Positions 15,560-22,634 of a DNA stretch of 39,536 nt are shown here, in pieces. Position numbers and translations under genes: made by a program. Location: NCBI GenBank assembly GCA_017938695.1, contig JAGBBA010000020.1, positions 1 through 39,536 on the forward strand, given 5' to 3'. The stretch's first letter is position 1. Each line of letters starts with the position of its first letter. Source of the DNA: Clostridia bacterium (GTDB lineage Bacteria > Bacillota > Clostridia > Christensenellales > Aristaeellaceae). The notes under the pieces were generated by a model. That model did no database searches, was not told the DNA's origin, and was given only the letters and a program-made list of their open reading frames with translations.

Positions 15560-15843
15560 TACTCCAATCTCCGCTGCACCACGGTGACGATCTGCGCCAG
15601 AAAATCGCCGATGAGGGGCAGATTCTGCTCGGCCAGGCGGCGCAAAAGGATCACCAGCACTGCGCCCAGCACGGTGAAGCCGATGGCCATGCCCACGCCC
15701 CGGGCCAGCCCGGACAGAAAGTGCGAGCGGATCAGCCGCCTGCGGTCGCTGACATAGGCAATGTACTCCGCCAGGCGGAGCTGCTCCATGCGCTGCAGGT
15801 GTTCCTCCATCTTTTTCGCCAAATCATCCTGCCATTCCTTCAT
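15559..15843 (-). CDS. DUF5665-like small membrane protein
   Basis: Ninety-four residues: an N-terminal charged helix that looks coiled-coil forming (KKMEEHLQRMEQLRLAEYIAY), the conserved DRRRLIRSHFLSGLARGVGMAIGFTVLGA stretch leading into one membrane segment (about 48-67), and a C-terminal amphipathic piece with NLPLIGDFLAQIV. This pattern matches proteins carrying DUF5665 in Firmicutes, from memory. Function unknown. GGGAGG lies ten bases before ATG 15843. It heads a three-gene unit with lspA and the pseudouridine synthase. I do not call a promoter: TTGAAA and TAAAAT are present, but 20 bases apart. Confidence 0.7.
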   Translation of the reverse strand: MKEWQDDLAKKMEEHLQRMEQLRLAEYIAYVSDRRRLIRSHFLSGLARGVGMAIGFTVLGAVLVILLRRLAEQNLPLIGDFLAQIVTVVQRRLE

Positions 15844-15890
15844 GGATGTGCAACCTCCCGGATTTTAGGATGTACAAAAGGCGGCGGTTT

Positions 15891-15920
15891 CAAACGGAAA
15901 GGGCGGCCCGAAGGCCGCCC
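15891..15920 (-). terminator. terminator of the pyr operon
   Basis: GGGCGGCC (15920-15913), TTCG tetraloop, GGCCGCCC (15908-15901), then TTTCCGTTT on the minus strand. The T-run is broken, so efficiency is uncertain. Confidence 0.7.
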
Positions 15921-15929
15921 GTGCTGTTG

Positions 15930-16352
15930 TTACTTCTTTTTCTTTTCAGAATCGCAGTAGATGCAGCGGTAGATCTGCCGGTTCTTGTCGGCCAGGCGGA
16001 AGATCTGGTCCAGCTCCGGCTCCACCGAGGTGATGCAGCGGGGGTTCTTGCAGCGGATCACGTTGGTCAGCTTTTCGGGCAGCTCCAGGTGCTTCTTTTC
16101 CACGATCACCCCGTCCTCGATGATGTTGACGGTGATGCCGGGGTCGATGTAGCCCAGCACGTCCAGGTCGATGGTGATGTCATCGTCGATCTTGATGATG
16201 TCCTTGCGGCCCATGGCGTTGGACTTGACGTTTTTGATGATGGCTACGGAGCATTCCAGCTCGTCCAGGTGCAGGGACTTGTAGATGTCCATGCTGCGGC
16301 CTGCCTTGATGTGATCCAGCACGATGCCGCGCTTGATAGAATCAATATTCAT
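15930..16352 (-). CDS. pyrI: aspartate carbamoyltransferase regulatory subunit
   Basis: Binds CTP/ATP and holds the catalytic trimers together in the dodecameric ATCase. The 140-residue protein has the N-terminal allosteric domain ([14 protein letters not shown]) and the zinc domain with C101, C106, C130 and C133 (CKNPRC and CIYC). The last residues are a run of lysines. It overlaps the end of pyrB by 11 bases, so the two subunits are translationally coupled. Bacillus-type bacilli lack PyrI, whereas many clostridia have a separate pyrI, which agrees with the proposed lineage. The operon ends here with a hairpin. Confidence 0.95.
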   Translation of the reverse strand: MNIDSIKRGIVLDHIKAGRSMDIYKSLHLDELECSVAIIKNVKSNAMGRKDIIKIDDDITIDLDVLGYIDPGITVNIIEDGVIVEKKHLELPEKLTNVIRCKNPRCITSVEPELDQIFRLADKNRQIYRCIYCDSEKKKK

Positions 16353-17262
16353 TGCATGCCTCCAGAAGGGTCTTGATCAGTGCCATGCGCACGAAGCGGC
16401 CGTTGCGCACCTGCTTGAAGTACACCGCACGGGGATCGTCGTCCACCTTGACGGAGATCTCGTTCACGCGGGGCAGGGGGTGCATGATGCTCAGGCTTTC
16501 CTTGGCGGTGCGCAGCTTCTCGGGGTCGAGGATGTAGGTATCCTTCAGGCGGATGTAATCAGCCTCGTTGAAGAAGCGTTCGCGCTGCACACGGGTCATG
16601 TAGAGCACGTCCAGCTTGGGCATGGCCTCTTCCATGGTTTCCACCTCGGTGAAGGGGATGCCGCGGTCGCTGAGGTTCTGGGTGATGTAGGCAGGCACCT
16701 TCAGTTCCGGCGGAGAGATCAGCACAAACTCGATGCCCTCGTAGCGGCTCATGGCACCGATGAGGCTGTGCACCGTGCGGCCGAATTTCAGGTCGCCGCA
16801 CAGGCCCACCACCATGTTGTTCAATCGGCCCTTCTCCCGGCGGATGGTCATCAGGTCGGTGAGGGTCTGGGTGGGGTGGTTGTGGCCGCCGTCGCCAGCG
16901 TTGATGATCGGCACGGTGCTCTTGAAGCTGCCGGCCATGGGCGCGCCCTCCTTGGGGTGACGCATGGCGATGATATCAGCATAGCAGCCCACGGTGCGGA
17001 TGGTATCGGTGAGGCTCTCACCCTTGGCGGCGGAAGAGGAATCAGCCGAGGAGAAGCCCAGCACAGAGCCGCCCAGGCTGAGCATAGCGGATTCGAAGGA
17101 CAGCCGGGTACGGGTGGAGGGCTCGAAGAACAGGGTGGCCAGAATCTTGCCCTTGAGGCAATCGCCGTAAGCGGCAGGATCGGCGATCATCTTATCGCCC
17201 AGATCCAGAATGGCCTCGATCTCCTGCACGGAGAAATCGGTGATATCAATCAGATGACGCAT
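16342..17262 (-). CDS. pyrB: aspartate carbamoyltransferase catalytic subunit
   Basis: Condenses carbamoyl phosphate with aspartate. The 306-residue protein has the carbamoyl phosphate loop FFEPSTRTR (45-53), K80 in the mobile 80s loop [15 protein letters not shown] (127-132) and [10 protein letters not shown] near the C-terminus. ATG 17262 is chosen because AAGGA lies about seven bases before it, inside an upstream in-frame ATG at 17277. A longer reading to 17364 would run into the hairpin array that separates pyrE from pyrB. Domain order and length are standard. Confidence 0.97.
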   Translation of the reverse strand: MRHLIDITDFSVQEIEAILDLGDKMIADPAAYGDCLKGKILATLFFEPSTRTRLSFESAMLSLGGSVLGFSSADSSSAAKGESLTDTIRTVGCYADIIAMRHPKEGAPMAGSFKSTVPIINAGDGGHNHPTQTLTDLMTIRREKGRLNNMVVGLCGDLKFGRTVHSLIGAMSRYEGIEFVLISPPELKVPAYITQNLSDRGIPFTEVETMEEAMPKLDVLYMTRVQRERFFNEADYIRLKDTYILDPEKLRTAKESLSIMHPLPRVNEISVKVDDDPRAVYFKQVRNGRFVRMALIKTLLEACNEY

Positions 17263-17318
17263 ATAGCTTCCTTTCATCTTACGCAGATTAACACAGGAGA
17301 GCGCAAAAAAACGGGAGT

Positions 17319-17411
17319 CCAGAGGGCCGAACGGCCCTTTGGTGGTGGAGTCCAGAGGAGGCAACGCCTCCTCTGGTCAGGGGATTCCTAAGGGGATGAA
17401 ATCCTCTTAGG
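17319..17411 (-). repeat. hairpin array 3 (between pyrE and pyrB)
   Basis: Minus-strand order: 17411-17387 (CCTAAGAGG/CCCCTTAGG, then AATCC), 17376-17352 (CCAGAGGAGG/CCTCCTCTGG, then ACTCC), 17342-17319 (CCAAAGGGCC/GGCCCTCTGG, then ACTCC). The first hairpin contains the pyrE stop codon. The third has mismatched arms: an AAAGGG left arm with a CTCTGG right arm. It may tune expression of pyrB relative to pyrE. Confidence 0.85.
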
Positions 17412-18063
17412 CCTTCGCGCCGTTCACGGCCAGGTAGTTCTTGATGCGCTGCACGTTCTCGGCGTTCTTCTCGTCCTGCTCCAGGTACTCGATGATGTCG
17501 TACACGTCCACCACGGAGTAGACAGGGAAGCCGAACTCGTCCTGCACTTCGGCCATGGCAGACTTCTCGGTCTTGCCCTTTTCCTTGCGGTCCACCATGA
17601 TGAAGGTGGCGGCCACCTTCACGCCCTCCAGGTTGCCCAGGATGGCCATGCTCTCGCGGATAGCGGTACCGGCGGTGATCACGTCTTCCACGATGACCAC
17701 TTCCTCACCGGCCTTAGGCACATAGCCCACGAACACGCCGCCCTCGCCGTGATCCTTCACTTCCTTGCGGTTGAAGAAGAAAGGCACGTCCAGGCCCTGC
17801 TTGCTCAGTGCCACGGCAGAGGACACCGCGATGGAGATGCCCTTGTAGGCGGGGCCATAGAGCACGGTGCGCTTGTTGCCGATCTTCTCCATGTAGGCGC
17901 GGGCGTAGAACTCGCCCAGCTTGGCGATCTGGTCGCCGGTCTTGATATCGCCAGCGTTGATGAAGTAGGGGATCTTGCGGCCGGACTTGGCGGTGAAATC
18001 GCCGAACTTCAGCACGCCAGCGTCTTCGAGGAACTTGATAAACTCATGCTTGTAAGCTTCCAT
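17407..18063 (-). CDS. pyrE: orotate phosphoribosyltransferase
   Basis: Transfers the ribose-5-phosphate of PRPP to orotate giving OMP. The 218-residue protein has FGDFTAKSGRKIPYF (20-34), the LYGPAYKGI loop (68-76), the flexible-loop segment FFFNRKEVKDHGEGG (95-109) and the PRPP motif VVIVEDVITAGTAIRE (122-137). AGGAG precedes ATG 18063 by eight bases. The stop codon TAA is the start of a hairpin arm of array 3. Gene order pyrF-pyrE within the operon is the common one. Confidence 0.96.
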   Translation of the reverse strand: MEAYKHEFIKFLEDAGVLKFGDFTAKSGRKIPYFINAGDIKTGDQIAKLGEFYARAYMEKIGNKRTVLYGPAYKGISIAVSSAVALSKQGLDVPFFFNRKEVKDHGEGGVFVGYVPKAGEEVVIVEDVITAGTAIRESMAILGNLEGVKVAATFIMVDRKEKGKTEKSAMAEVQDEFGFPVYSVVDVYDIIEYLEQDEKNAENVQRIKNYLAVNGAKA

Positions 18064-18102
18064 GGTATTGTCTCCTTTATATTTTCAAAATAGGTGATTG
18101 CC

Positions 18103-18220
18103 GAAGGTTTCCAAAGGGCATTGCGTAGGTGCGACTCCCCGGTGGGGAGTTGCCGAAGGCAAAGCACCAAGCGATGTTCAGTATCGGAAAGCCCTTTGGT
18201 CGCCTCCGCAGAGGCGAAAT
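18103..18220 (-). repeat. repeat copy between pyrF and pyrE
   Basis: Plus strand: TTTCCAAAGGGC (18110-18121) pairs with GCCCTTTGG (18191-18199) around a variable insert; this is followed by TCGCCTCCGCAGAGGCGAAA (18200-18219), itself a small hairpin. The latter recurs exactly at 19013-19033, so pyrF is flanked by direct repeats. Confidence 0.75.
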
Positions 18221-18222
18221 TC

Positions 18223-18921
18223 TTATTCGCCCAGGAAATCGTGGATGCAGCGTTCATAGGCGGCAACGGGGTTTTCCGCCGCGGTAATCGGCCGTCCCAC
18301 CACGATGTAGTCGCTGGCGGCGCGGGCCTTTTCGGGGGTCATGATGCGCACCTGGTCGCCCACGTCGCCGTCAGCGAAGCGGATGCCGGGGGTCACGGTC
18401 ATGAAGTCGGGGCCGCAGGCTTCCTTCACCAGCGCAGCCTCCAGGGGGGAGCACACCACGCCCATCAGGCCAGCGGCCTTGGCGTTCTGGGCGTACTTCT
18501 TGACGGTGTCGGGCATGGTGGCGTTGATCAGCAGCTCATTCTGCATGCGCTCCTCGCTGGTGGAGGTGAGCTGGGTCACGGCCAGCAGGGTGGCGCAGGA
18601 GCCGTCCTCCTTGGTGAGGCCTTCCTTGGCGGCTTCCATCATGGCGATGGTGCCGGAGGCGTGCAGGTTGGTCATGTCCACGTCCAGGTGGCGCAGCACC
18701 ATCATGGCCTTTTTGACGGTGTTGGGGATGTCGTGCAGCTTCAGATCCAGGAAGATCTTATGGCCGCGGGCCTTGATCTCCTTCACGATGGCAGGGCCTT
18801 CGGCGTAATACAGCTCCATGCCGATCTTCACGAAGGGCTTGCGGCCGGTGAACTGGTCGAGGAAAGCCAGGGTCTTTTCCTTGTTTTCAAAGTCCAGGGC
18901 AATGATGACGTCCTTAGCCAT
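18223..18921 (-). CDS. pyrF: orotidine 5'-phosphate decarboxylase
   Basis: Decarboxylates OMP to UMP, the last step of de novo pyrimidine synthesis. The 232-residue TIM barrel keeps the catalytic set K32 (FVKIG) and D59-K61-D64 (DLKLHD), plus [15 protein letters not shown] and the terminal [12 protein letters not shown] phosphate-binding loop. AGGAGG lies nine bases before ATG 18921. The gene is flanked on both sides by copies of the same repeat, and its stop codon is two bases from one of them. Confidence 0.97.
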   Translation of the reverse strand: MAKDVIIALDFENKEKTLAFLDQFTGRKPFVKIGMELYYAEGPAIVKEIKARGHKIFLDLKLHDIPNTVKKAMMVLRHLDVDMTNLHASGTIAMMEAAKEGLTKEDGSCATLLAVTQLTSTSEERMQNELLINATMPDTVKKYAQNAKAAGLMGVVCSPLEAALVKEACGPDFMTVTPGIRFADGDVGDQVRIMTPEKARAASDYIVVGRPITAAENPVAAYERCIHDFLGE

Positions 18922-18977
18922 GATGGGTGTCCTCCTTATATGTACATTCCTTTGGCGTTAATAGAGTTGTTTGCACC

Positions 18978-19110
18978 GAAGGGGTGGAGGGGGCGATCGG
19001 AAAGCCCCCTCCTCGCCTCCGCAGAGGCGAAATCTTTTTGTAACGCAGGGGTTTCGCGCCTGCGGGCGCGACCAAAGGGCTTTCCGGTCGCCCTTTGGAA
19101 ACCTTCGGCG
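18978..19110. repeat. inverted pair of repeat copies between pyrD and pyrF
   Basis: Left copy GGAAAGCCC (18999-19007) through TCGCCTCCGCAGAGGCGAAA (19013-19032); right copy in reverse, about 19052-19105, containing CCAAAGGG (19072-19079) and CCCTTTGG (19092-19099) followed by AAACC. The pair can fold into one long branched hairpin. The spacer 18922-19120 holds nothing else recognisable. Confidence 0.7.
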
Positions 19111-19120
19111 TGCGAAAAAA

Positions 19121-20032
19121 TCACACGCGCTGGATGTCGCTGAGCTTTTCAATGCCCAGCTTCTCCATTTCCACGGGCAGTTGTTCAATGATGGTCTTGC
19201 AGGCGTAGGGATCCACCAGGTTAGCGGCACCCACCTGCACAGCCTTGGCACCGGCCATCATCATTTCGATCACGTCCCGGGCGGTGGAAATGCCGCCCAT
19301 GCCGATGACGGGGATCTTCACCGCGCCGGTGACCTGATAGACCATGCGCAGGGCCACCGGGAAGATGCCGGGGCCGGAGTAGCCGCCCATCACGTTGGCC
19401 AGCACGGGCTTGCGGTGTTTGAGGTCGATGCGCATGCCCAGCATGGTGTTGATCAGGCTCAGGCCGTCCGCGCCCGCATCCTCGCAGGCCTTGGCGATGG
19501 ACACGATGTCCGTCACGTTGGGGGAGAGCTTGATGTACACGGGCTTGGTGGCCACTTTCTTCACCGCGCGGGTGATCTCAGCCGCTGCCTCGGGGCTGGT
19601 GCCGAAGGCCATGCCGCCGCCGTGCACATTGGGGCAGGAGATGTTCACCTCCAGCAGCTCCACCTGGTCTTCTTTGGTCAGCAGCTCCACGCAGTGGACG
19701 TATTCATCCACCGAGAAGCCGCTGATGTTGGCCATGATGGGCTTGCGGAAGGTTTTGCGCAGCTGGGGCAGCTCGTGGGCGATAACGTGCTCCACGCCGG
19801 GGTTCTGCAAGCCCACGGAGTTCAGCATGCCATTGGGGCACTCAGCAATGCGGGGCGTGGGGTTGCCGAAGCGGGCCTCGCTGGTGGTTCCCTTGAAGCT
19901 CAGGGAGCCGAGGATGTTGATATCGTAGTAGGGCAGGAATTCCTGGCCGAAGCCGTAGGTGCCGCTGGCCGGGATGATGGGGTTGTCCAGCTTGACGCCG
20001 GAGAGGGTAACGGACAGGTCTTTCACGATCAT
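19121..20032 (-). CDS. pyrD: dihydroorotate dehydrogenase B, catalytic subunit
   Basis: FMN enzyme oxidising dihydroorotate to orotate. The 303-residue protein is class 1B: the catalytic base is C133 in VNISCPNV, and GLQNPGV and NTMLGMRID are present. The electron acceptor is NAD through PyrK, encoded two genes upstream. GGAGG lies a few bases before ATG 20032. The start overlaps the stop of the nucleotidyltransferase gene by four bases (ATGA), so that gene is coupled to pyrD. Confidence 0.97.
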   Translation of the reverse strand: MIVKDLSVTLSGVKLDNPIIPASGTYGFGQEFLPYYDINILGSLSFKGTTSEARFGNPTPRIAECPNGMLNSVGLQNPGVEHVIAHELPQLRKTFRKPIMANISGFSVDEYVHCVELLTKEDQVELLEVNISCPNVHGGGMAFGTSPEAAAEITRAVKKVATKPVYIKLSPNVTDIVSIAKACEDAGADGLSLINTMLGMRIDLKHRKPVLANVMGGYSGPGIFPVALRMVYQVTGAVKIPVIGMGGISTARDVIEMMMAGAKAVQVGAANLVDPYACKTIIEQLPVEMEKLGIEKLSDIQRV

Positions 20033-20430
20033 TTGACCTCCTCTTGGGTTTCGTGGACGGAAAGATATTTTTCAATCAGGCGGATATCGCGCAGATCCTT
20101 TTCGCGGCCAAGCTCCTGCTTCATCTGGATCAGGCCGGGCAGGGAGATGGTGGGGATGCCATCCACGATGACCACCCGGTCGTAGAGCCATTCCTCGAAT
20201 ATCTCGATGTCCGGTGCGTAGCAGAGCTTCCGTGTGCCATCGCTCATGCGAACGGTGGGGCAGCCAGCGGCTTCCAGCTGGTCGGCCAGGCTGCGGGTGC
20301 AGCCCAGGTCGATATCATTGGTGACGCTTCTGATGCCGTGCAGCACCATGGCACCGCCTGCTACCAGCCAGTAATCTTCAAGGGCGAAGGGCAGCGCTTG
20401 CATCCGCTGGAGCAATTCATATCGGTTCAT
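20029..20430 (-). CDS. minimal nucleotidyltransferase-fold protein inside the pyr operon
   Basis: A 133-residue protein with the nucleotidyltransferase pattern GGAMVLHGIRSVTNDIDLG (about residues 24-42): the GG helix followed by the D-x-D metal pair in NDIDL, and a possible third acidic residue in DIEIFEEW. It resembles the AbiEii-like/DUF1814-type nucleotidyltransferases that include toxins and antitoxin-like enzymes, but is about half their length. No partner antitoxin or toxin is adjacent. The start ATG 20430 lies four bases after the pyrK stop; the end overlaps pyrD by four bases. It is an unusual insertion into an otherwise standard pyrK-pyrD pair. Confidence 0.7.
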   Translation of the reverse strand: MNRYELLQRMQALPFALEDYWLVAGGAMVLHGIRSVTNDIDLGCTRSLADQLEAAGCPTVRMSDGTRKLCYAPDIEIFEEWLYDRVVIVDGIPTISLPGLIQMKQELGREKDLRDIRLIEKYLSVHETQEEVK

Positions 20431-20434
20431 GCGC

Positions 20435-21157
20435 TTACCAGATGATCTCTTTGCGAACCAGCACCGGCCCATCCTTGCAGATGCGCTTGTTGCCGTACTT
20501 GGTCTTGCAGCTGCAGCCCATGCAGGCACCGAAGCCGCAGCCCATGCGCTCCTCAAAGGAGAACTGGCCGGGGACTTCCGCGGCGTTGTACACGGCCTTC
20601 AGCATGGGTTCGGGGCCGCAGGTGGCGATGCTGTCGAAGTCAAGCTCCTTCATCGCATCGGTGACCAGGCCCTTCACGCCAGCGGAGCCGTCCATGGTGG
20701 CCAGCACGAAGGTGGCACCCATCTGCTCCACCGTATCCTTGAGGAACACTTCTTCAGCGGTGTTGAAGCCAGCCAGCACCACGGGATGCTTGCCTTCTTC
20801 GATCAGGGCGCGGCACAGGCCGATCATGGGGGGCAGGCCCACGCCGCCGCCGATCAGCAGGGGCTTATCGCCGCACAGGCTGGTGTCAAAGCCGTTGCCC
20901 AGGCCGGTGAGTACGTCCATCTCAAAGCCGGGCTGCATCTTGGCCATGGCCTCGGTGCCCTGGCCCACCACCTTGTACACCAGGGTGATGGTGTTCTCCG
21001 TCCAGTCGCAGACGGAAATGGGGCGGCGCAGGTAGAACTCCGGCAGCTTCAGCTGCACGAACTGGCCGGGCTTGGTGATGCCCGTGGCGTCGCCCTCCAG
21101 CTTCATCTGCCACACGGTGGCGGTGAGCTGGGTGTTTTCGATGATTTTGAAAAGCAT
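20435..21157 (-). CDS. pyrK: dihydroorotate dehydrogenase B, electron transfer subunit
   Basis: FAD and [2Fe-2S] subunit that passes electrons from PyrD to NAD. The 240-residue protein shows the FAD-binding LRRPISVCDW (43-52), the NAD-binding GGGVGLPPM (103-111), and the cluster ligands C207, C212, C215 and C227 (CGFGACMGC...C). AGGAGG (about 21169-21164) precedes ATG 21157 by seven bases. The frame is open further upstream, but through a heptamer repeat, so the longer version is rejected. Confidence 0.96.
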   Translation of the reverse strand: MLFKIIENTQLTATVWQMKLEGDATGITKPGQFVQLKLPEFYLRRPISVCDWTENTITLVYKVVGQGTEAMAKMQPGFEMDVLTGLGNGFDTSLCGDKPLLIGGGVGLPPMIGLCRALIEEGKHPVVLAGFNTAEEVFLKDTVEQMGATFVLATMDGSAGVKGLVTDAMKELDFDSIATCGPEPMLKAVYNAAEVPGQFSFEERMGCGFGACMGCSCKTKYGNKRICKDGPVLVRKEIIW

Positions 21158-21171
21158 GGCAACCTCCTTGT

Positions 21172-21285
21172 GAATTCGGAATTCGGAATGCGTAATGCGG
21201 AATTTGGTTTGTGTTCTAAACGCTGGAAAGCGCACAGAGCCAGTAATAATTCCGAATTCCAAATTCAGCATTCCGAATTAATTCT
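21172..21285. repeat. inverted heptamer arrays between pyrC and pyrK
   Basis: Left arm 21172-21208 (GAATTCG, GAATTCG, GAATGCG, TAATGCG, GAATTTG) and right arm about 21247-21285 (ATTCCGA, ATTCCAA, ATTCAGC, ATTCCGA) can pair into a long stem with a 38-base loop. The right arm contains the pyrC stop codon at 21278-21280; the left arm ends at the pyrK ribosome binding site. Confidence 0.75.
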
Positions 21286-22546
21286 CGTACGCAATCTTGT
21301 CGCCGCAGATGGTGTATCTGCACCTCGCGTCCACCTGCCAGCCCTCAAAGGGGGTGGCGTGGCCCTTGGAGAGGAAGTCCTCGGGGTTTACGGTGGAGGG
21401 CGCGTTCAGGTCGAACACGGTGATCTCGGCCCGGTCGCCCACGTTCAGGCCACCATCCAGGCGGAAACGCTGCCGGGGGGCGGTGGTCAGGGCTTCGACC
21501 AGCTGGGCCAGGGTGATGATCCCCGGCTTCACCAGGTGGGTGTACAGCAGCGGGAAGGCCGTTTCGATGCCCACCACGCCCATGGCGGACTTGGCCAGGC
21601 CCTTGCCTTTTTCCTCAGCGGAGTGGGGGGCGTGGTCGGTGGCGATCATGTCGATGGTGCCGTCCAAGAGGCCTGCGATCAGGGCTTCCTGGTCGGCCTT
21701 GTCACGCAGGGGCGGATTCATCTTGAACCGGCCTTCGTCCTGCAGGTCGTCCTGGCACATCAGCAGGTAGTGGGGGCCGGTTTCGCAGGTGATGTCCAGC
21801 CCGGCGGCCTTGGCCTGACGGATGATCTCCACGCTTTCCTTAGCAGAAACGTGGCACACATGGTAGCGGCAGCCGGTTTCGCGGATCAGCTCCACATCCC
21901 GGGCAATGGGGCCCCACTCGCTCTGGGAGGGAATTCCGGGAATGCCGTGCTCCCTGGCGAAGCTGCCATCGTGGATGGCACCGCCAGCCGGGATGAGGCT
22001 CATGTCCTCGCAGTGGGCGGCGATGATGCTGTCTACTGCCTTGCAGTTCAGCATGGCCTCGCGCATGGTTTCGCGCTCCTTCACGCCGCGGCCGTCGTCG
22101 GAGAAGCCGCACACGCGGGGGGCCAGCGCAGCCATGTTGGTGAGCTCGCCCTCGCCCTTCTGGCCCAGGGTGATGGTGCCGTAGGGCAGCACGCGGATCA
22201 CTGCATTCTGCTGGATGAGCTTTTCCTGCTCGCGCAGGTGCTCGTCGCTGTCCGGGGCAGGATTAAGATTGGGCATGGCGCACACGGTGGTGTAGCCGCC
22301 CCGTGCGCAGGCCCTGGTGCCGGTGGCGATGGTCTCCTTATAAGAAAAACCCGGCTCCCGCAGATGTACGTGCACATCCACGAAACCGGGAAAAACATGA
22401 AGACCGCTCACATCGAGCACTCGGTCGTATTCAGTTGCGGAAATAGAAGCACTACGGGCGGTAACGACACCGTCCGTTACTTCGATGTCCATAGGAACGA
22501 AGGTACCTTGGTCGTAAACCTGACCGCCCTTGAGCAGCAATTTCAC
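21278..22546 (-). CDS. pyrC: dihydroorotase
   Basis: Zinc amidohydrolase cyclising carbamoyl aspartate to dihydroorotate. The 422-residue class I enzyme has the metal motif DVHVHLREPG (57-66; H59 and H61), HCED, HVCHVSAKES and ATDHAPH, the canonical set of ligands. GTG 22546 follows AGGAGG by six bases. It is first in the operon and has a consensus promoter with a leader of only about 22 bases, too short for a PyrR-type attenuator. The last codons GAGAATTAA coincide with the edge of a heptamer repeat. Confidence 0.97.
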   Translation of the reverse strand: MKLLLKGGQVYDQGTFVPMDIEVTDGVVTARSASISATEYDRVLDVSGLHVFPGFVDVHVHLREPGFSYKETIATGTRACARGGYTTVCAMPNLNPAPDSDEHLREQEKLIQQNAVIRVLPYGTITLGQKGEGELTNMAALAPRVCGFSDDGRGVKERETMREAMLNCKAVDSIIAAHCEDMSLIPAGGAIHDGSFAREHGIPGIPSQSEWGPIARDVELIRETGCRYHVCHVSAKESVEIIRQAKAAGLDITCETGPHYLLMCQDDLQDEGRFKMNPPLRDKADQEALIAGLLDGTIDMIATDHAPHSAEEKGKGLAKSAMGVVGIETAFPLLYTHLVKPGIITLAQLVEALTTAPRQRFRLDGGLNVGDRAEITVFDLNAPSTVNPEDFLSKGHATPFEGWQVDARCRYTICGDKIAYEN

Positions 22547-22575
22547 AGGCCATCCTCCTTTGCTCTATCCTATTT

Positions 22576-22604
22576 ATTATAGCGGATATCAGGAGGAATT
22601 GCAA
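22576..22604 (-). promoter_or_regulatory. sigma-A promoter of the pyr operon
   Basis: Minus strand: TTGCAA (22604-22599), 17-base spacer, TATAAT (22581-22576). It lies in the 88-base spacer behind the GGDEF gene. Confidence 0.85.
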
Positions 22605-22634
22605 TACCCATTCCGTGATTTTACAGGAAAAACA

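Noticed and set aside
15844-15890. Sigma-A promoter before the DUF5665 gene (TTGAAA and TAAAAT)
   Set aside because: The spacing is 20 bases, too long for a normal promoter.
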